Positions 5,298 through 6,351 of a DNA stretch of 6,351 nucleotides are shown here, in pieces. The translations under genes were made by a program, and so were the position numbers. Location of the stretch: positions 1 through 6,351 of the forward strand of contig JBCBAP010000115.1 in the NCBI GenBank assembly GCA_038532435.1, read 5' to 3'. Under the pieces are notes generated by a model. It did no database searches. It saw only the letters and a list, made by a program, of their open reading frames with translations, and had not been told where the DNA came from. The DNA is from JBCBAP01 sp038532435 (lineage in GTDB: Bacteria > Pseudomonadota > Alphaproteobacteria > Rhodobacterales > Rhodobacteraceae). Each line of letters starts with the position of its first letter. Position 1 is the first letter of the stretch.

Positions 5298-6350
5298 ATG
5301 AAGCGTCGCGAATTCGTTAAGGCCACTGCCTTGACCGGTGCCGCCGGGACGTTGGCAGCACCCGCGGTGGCACAGGGCCGCCGCCGACTAAGAATTGTTA
5401 ACGCATGGTCTGCGAAGGGCGCGGGCCGCGGTGAAATCGCTCAGATGCTCGGCGCACGGGTGTCGGCGCTCAGCGGCAGCTCTCTCACCTTCGATCTGAT
5501 CGACCGGGGCAACACCGATCACACCACGATGCTGACCGCAGTCCGCGGCGGGGACGTGGACGGGATCGTCGGGTCCGAAGAGATGTGGTCTGACCTGCAT
5601 CCCGCGTTCGGCCTTTTCACGTCCACGCCCGGCGGAATGACCGAGCGGGAACTTGAGGCATGGATCCGCTCGAACACGGGCCAGGACACCTGGGACGCCT
5701 TCGCCGCCACCCACGGCCTCAAGGGTCTCTACCTCGGCGACACCGGGGCGGAATACATGTGGACCAAGTCGGCGATCACCGACGCCAAGCAGTTCGCGGG
5801 CAAGCGGATCGCGACCGGCGGTCTCTCCGCCGCCGTGTTCTCCGGGCTCGGTGCTCAGGTTGCCACTCCCGCGGCTGACCTTTCCGTGGGCGGTGTGGAC
5901 GCATTCGAGGCCGGATCGCTCGCGGATCAGTACCAGTCCGGCATGGAGGGCATGGGCCACTTCTACACCAACACGCCGACCCGCCCGTCCAGCGCGATGT
6001 CGCTGTCGATGAACAAGGCTCTCTGGGACGGGCTGTCCGGCCGGGAGAGGGGGCAGCTCACAGCGGCGGCCACGGCGATCACCCACACGGTCAATGCGGC
6101 GGCAATGCAGCGCAACGCGCTTGCGTTCCAGGCGCTGCGGTTCCGCTCGGGCCTTACGATCGACGAACTGCCCATGGACGCGTGGGCCGGTCTGATGGCG
6201 GCAGCCACGCCGGTCTTCGATGGCATCGCCGACCGGGATGCGGAGGGCAAGCGCGTCGTGCGTGCCTATCGCCGCTTCGCCAGCGCGGTGCAGAACTGGA
6301 CCATGGTTGCGGACGGCGCGTTCACGCTCGCCCGCGCGCGCAGCATCTGA
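5298..6350 (+). CDS. TRAP transporter substrate-binding protein, Tat-exported (DctP/TakP-like)
   Basis: This 350-residue periplasmic receptor is of the tripartite ATP-independent transporter type, which hands a ligand to a DctQ/DctM membrane pair for sodium-driven import. It opens with a twin-arginine signal, KRREFVK (2-8), a hydrophobic stretch and AVA-Q (23-26), where signal peptidase should cut. The mature part follows the TakP-like pattern: WSAKGAG (37-43), GDTGAEYMW (147-155), FAGKRIATGGL (166-176), GGVDAFEAG (198-206) and MSLSMNKALWDGLS (234-247). Two usual ligand contacts look replaced. The Arg of the family's GLK-(I/M)-R segment aligns with Ala172, and the Trp of DA-x-EW aligns with Ala205, while Glu204 is kept. 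About four residues before GGVDAFE also seem missing. The ligand is therefore unknown and may not be a plain carboxylate. The gene has its own 273-base leader with palindromes. Its permease genes would be expected downstream, outside the window. The stop is complete. Confidence 0.88.
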   Translation: MKRREFVKATALTGAAGTLAAPAVAQGRRRLRIVNAWSAKGAGRGEIAQMLGARVSALSGSSLTFDLIDRGNTDHTTMLTAVRGGDVDGIVGSEEMWSDLHPAFGLFTSTPGGMTERELEAWIRSNTGQDTWDAFAATHGLKGLYLGDTGAEYMWTKSAITDAKQFAGKRIATGGLSAAVFSGLGAQVATPAADLSVGGVDAFEAGSLADQYQSGMEGMGHFYTNTPTRPSSAMSLSMNKALWDGLSGRERGQLTAAATAITHTVNAAAMQRNALAFQALRFRSGLTIDELPMDAWAGLMAAATPVFDGIADRDAEGKRVVRAYRRFASAVQNWTMVADGAFTLARARSI

Positions 6351-6351
6351 G

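Overview
The window reads as chromosomal DNA of a GC-rich alphaproteobacterium, most likely a member of the Rhodobacteraceae/Roseobacter group. This is inferred from the high GC content, the protein style (a Tat-exported TRAP solute receptor, and a PmbA homologue overlapping an inositol-monophosphatase-family gene) and family-level sequence resemblance. No ribosomal or other marker gene is present to confirm it. Six complete protein genes are visible. No tRNA, rRNA, CRISPR array, insertion sequence or integrase was found.

Layout. (1) 92-727, plus strand: a VOC/glyoxalase-like protein, in DNA that is visibly less GC-rich than the rest. (2) 728-890: a convergent gap with an imperfect hairpin that may end transcription from one or both sides. 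(3) 3000-891, minus strand: a two-gene unit, pmbA (TldE-like) followed by an inositol monophosphatase/CysQ-family phosphatase. The two genes overlap by 14 bases, and the second appears to start at TTG. (4) 3001-3128: a divergent spacer between pmbA and the next plus-strand unit. (5) 3129-5024, plus strand: an AGAT-type amidinotransferase followed after 9 bases by a short-chain dehydrogenase, evidently one operon, ending in a strong hairpin at 5052-5082. (6) 5025-5297: a 273-base regulatory gap with three perfect palindromes, two of which share the core CGACGTCG. (7) 5298-6350, plus strand: a Tat-exported TRAP-type solute-binding protein that stops one base before the window ends. Its DctQ/DctM membrane partners are not in view.

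How the genes may work together. PmbA and the phosphatase look like housekeeping genes. The amidinotransferase, dehydrogenase and TRAP receptor form the accessory part. The amidinotransferase has all the catalytic residues for moving an amidino group from arginine to an amine. The residues that set acceptor choice in characterised relatives are changed, so the product need not be guanidinoacetate. The TRAP receptor has lost the arginine and tryptophan that usually hold a carboxylate ligand. The speculative picture is a small guanidino-compound (or other nitrogenous metabolite) module: import by TRAP, redox by the SDR and amidino transfer by the AGAT homologue. The hairpin and the separate regulatory gap mean the TRAP gene may equally belong to an unrelated downstream unit.
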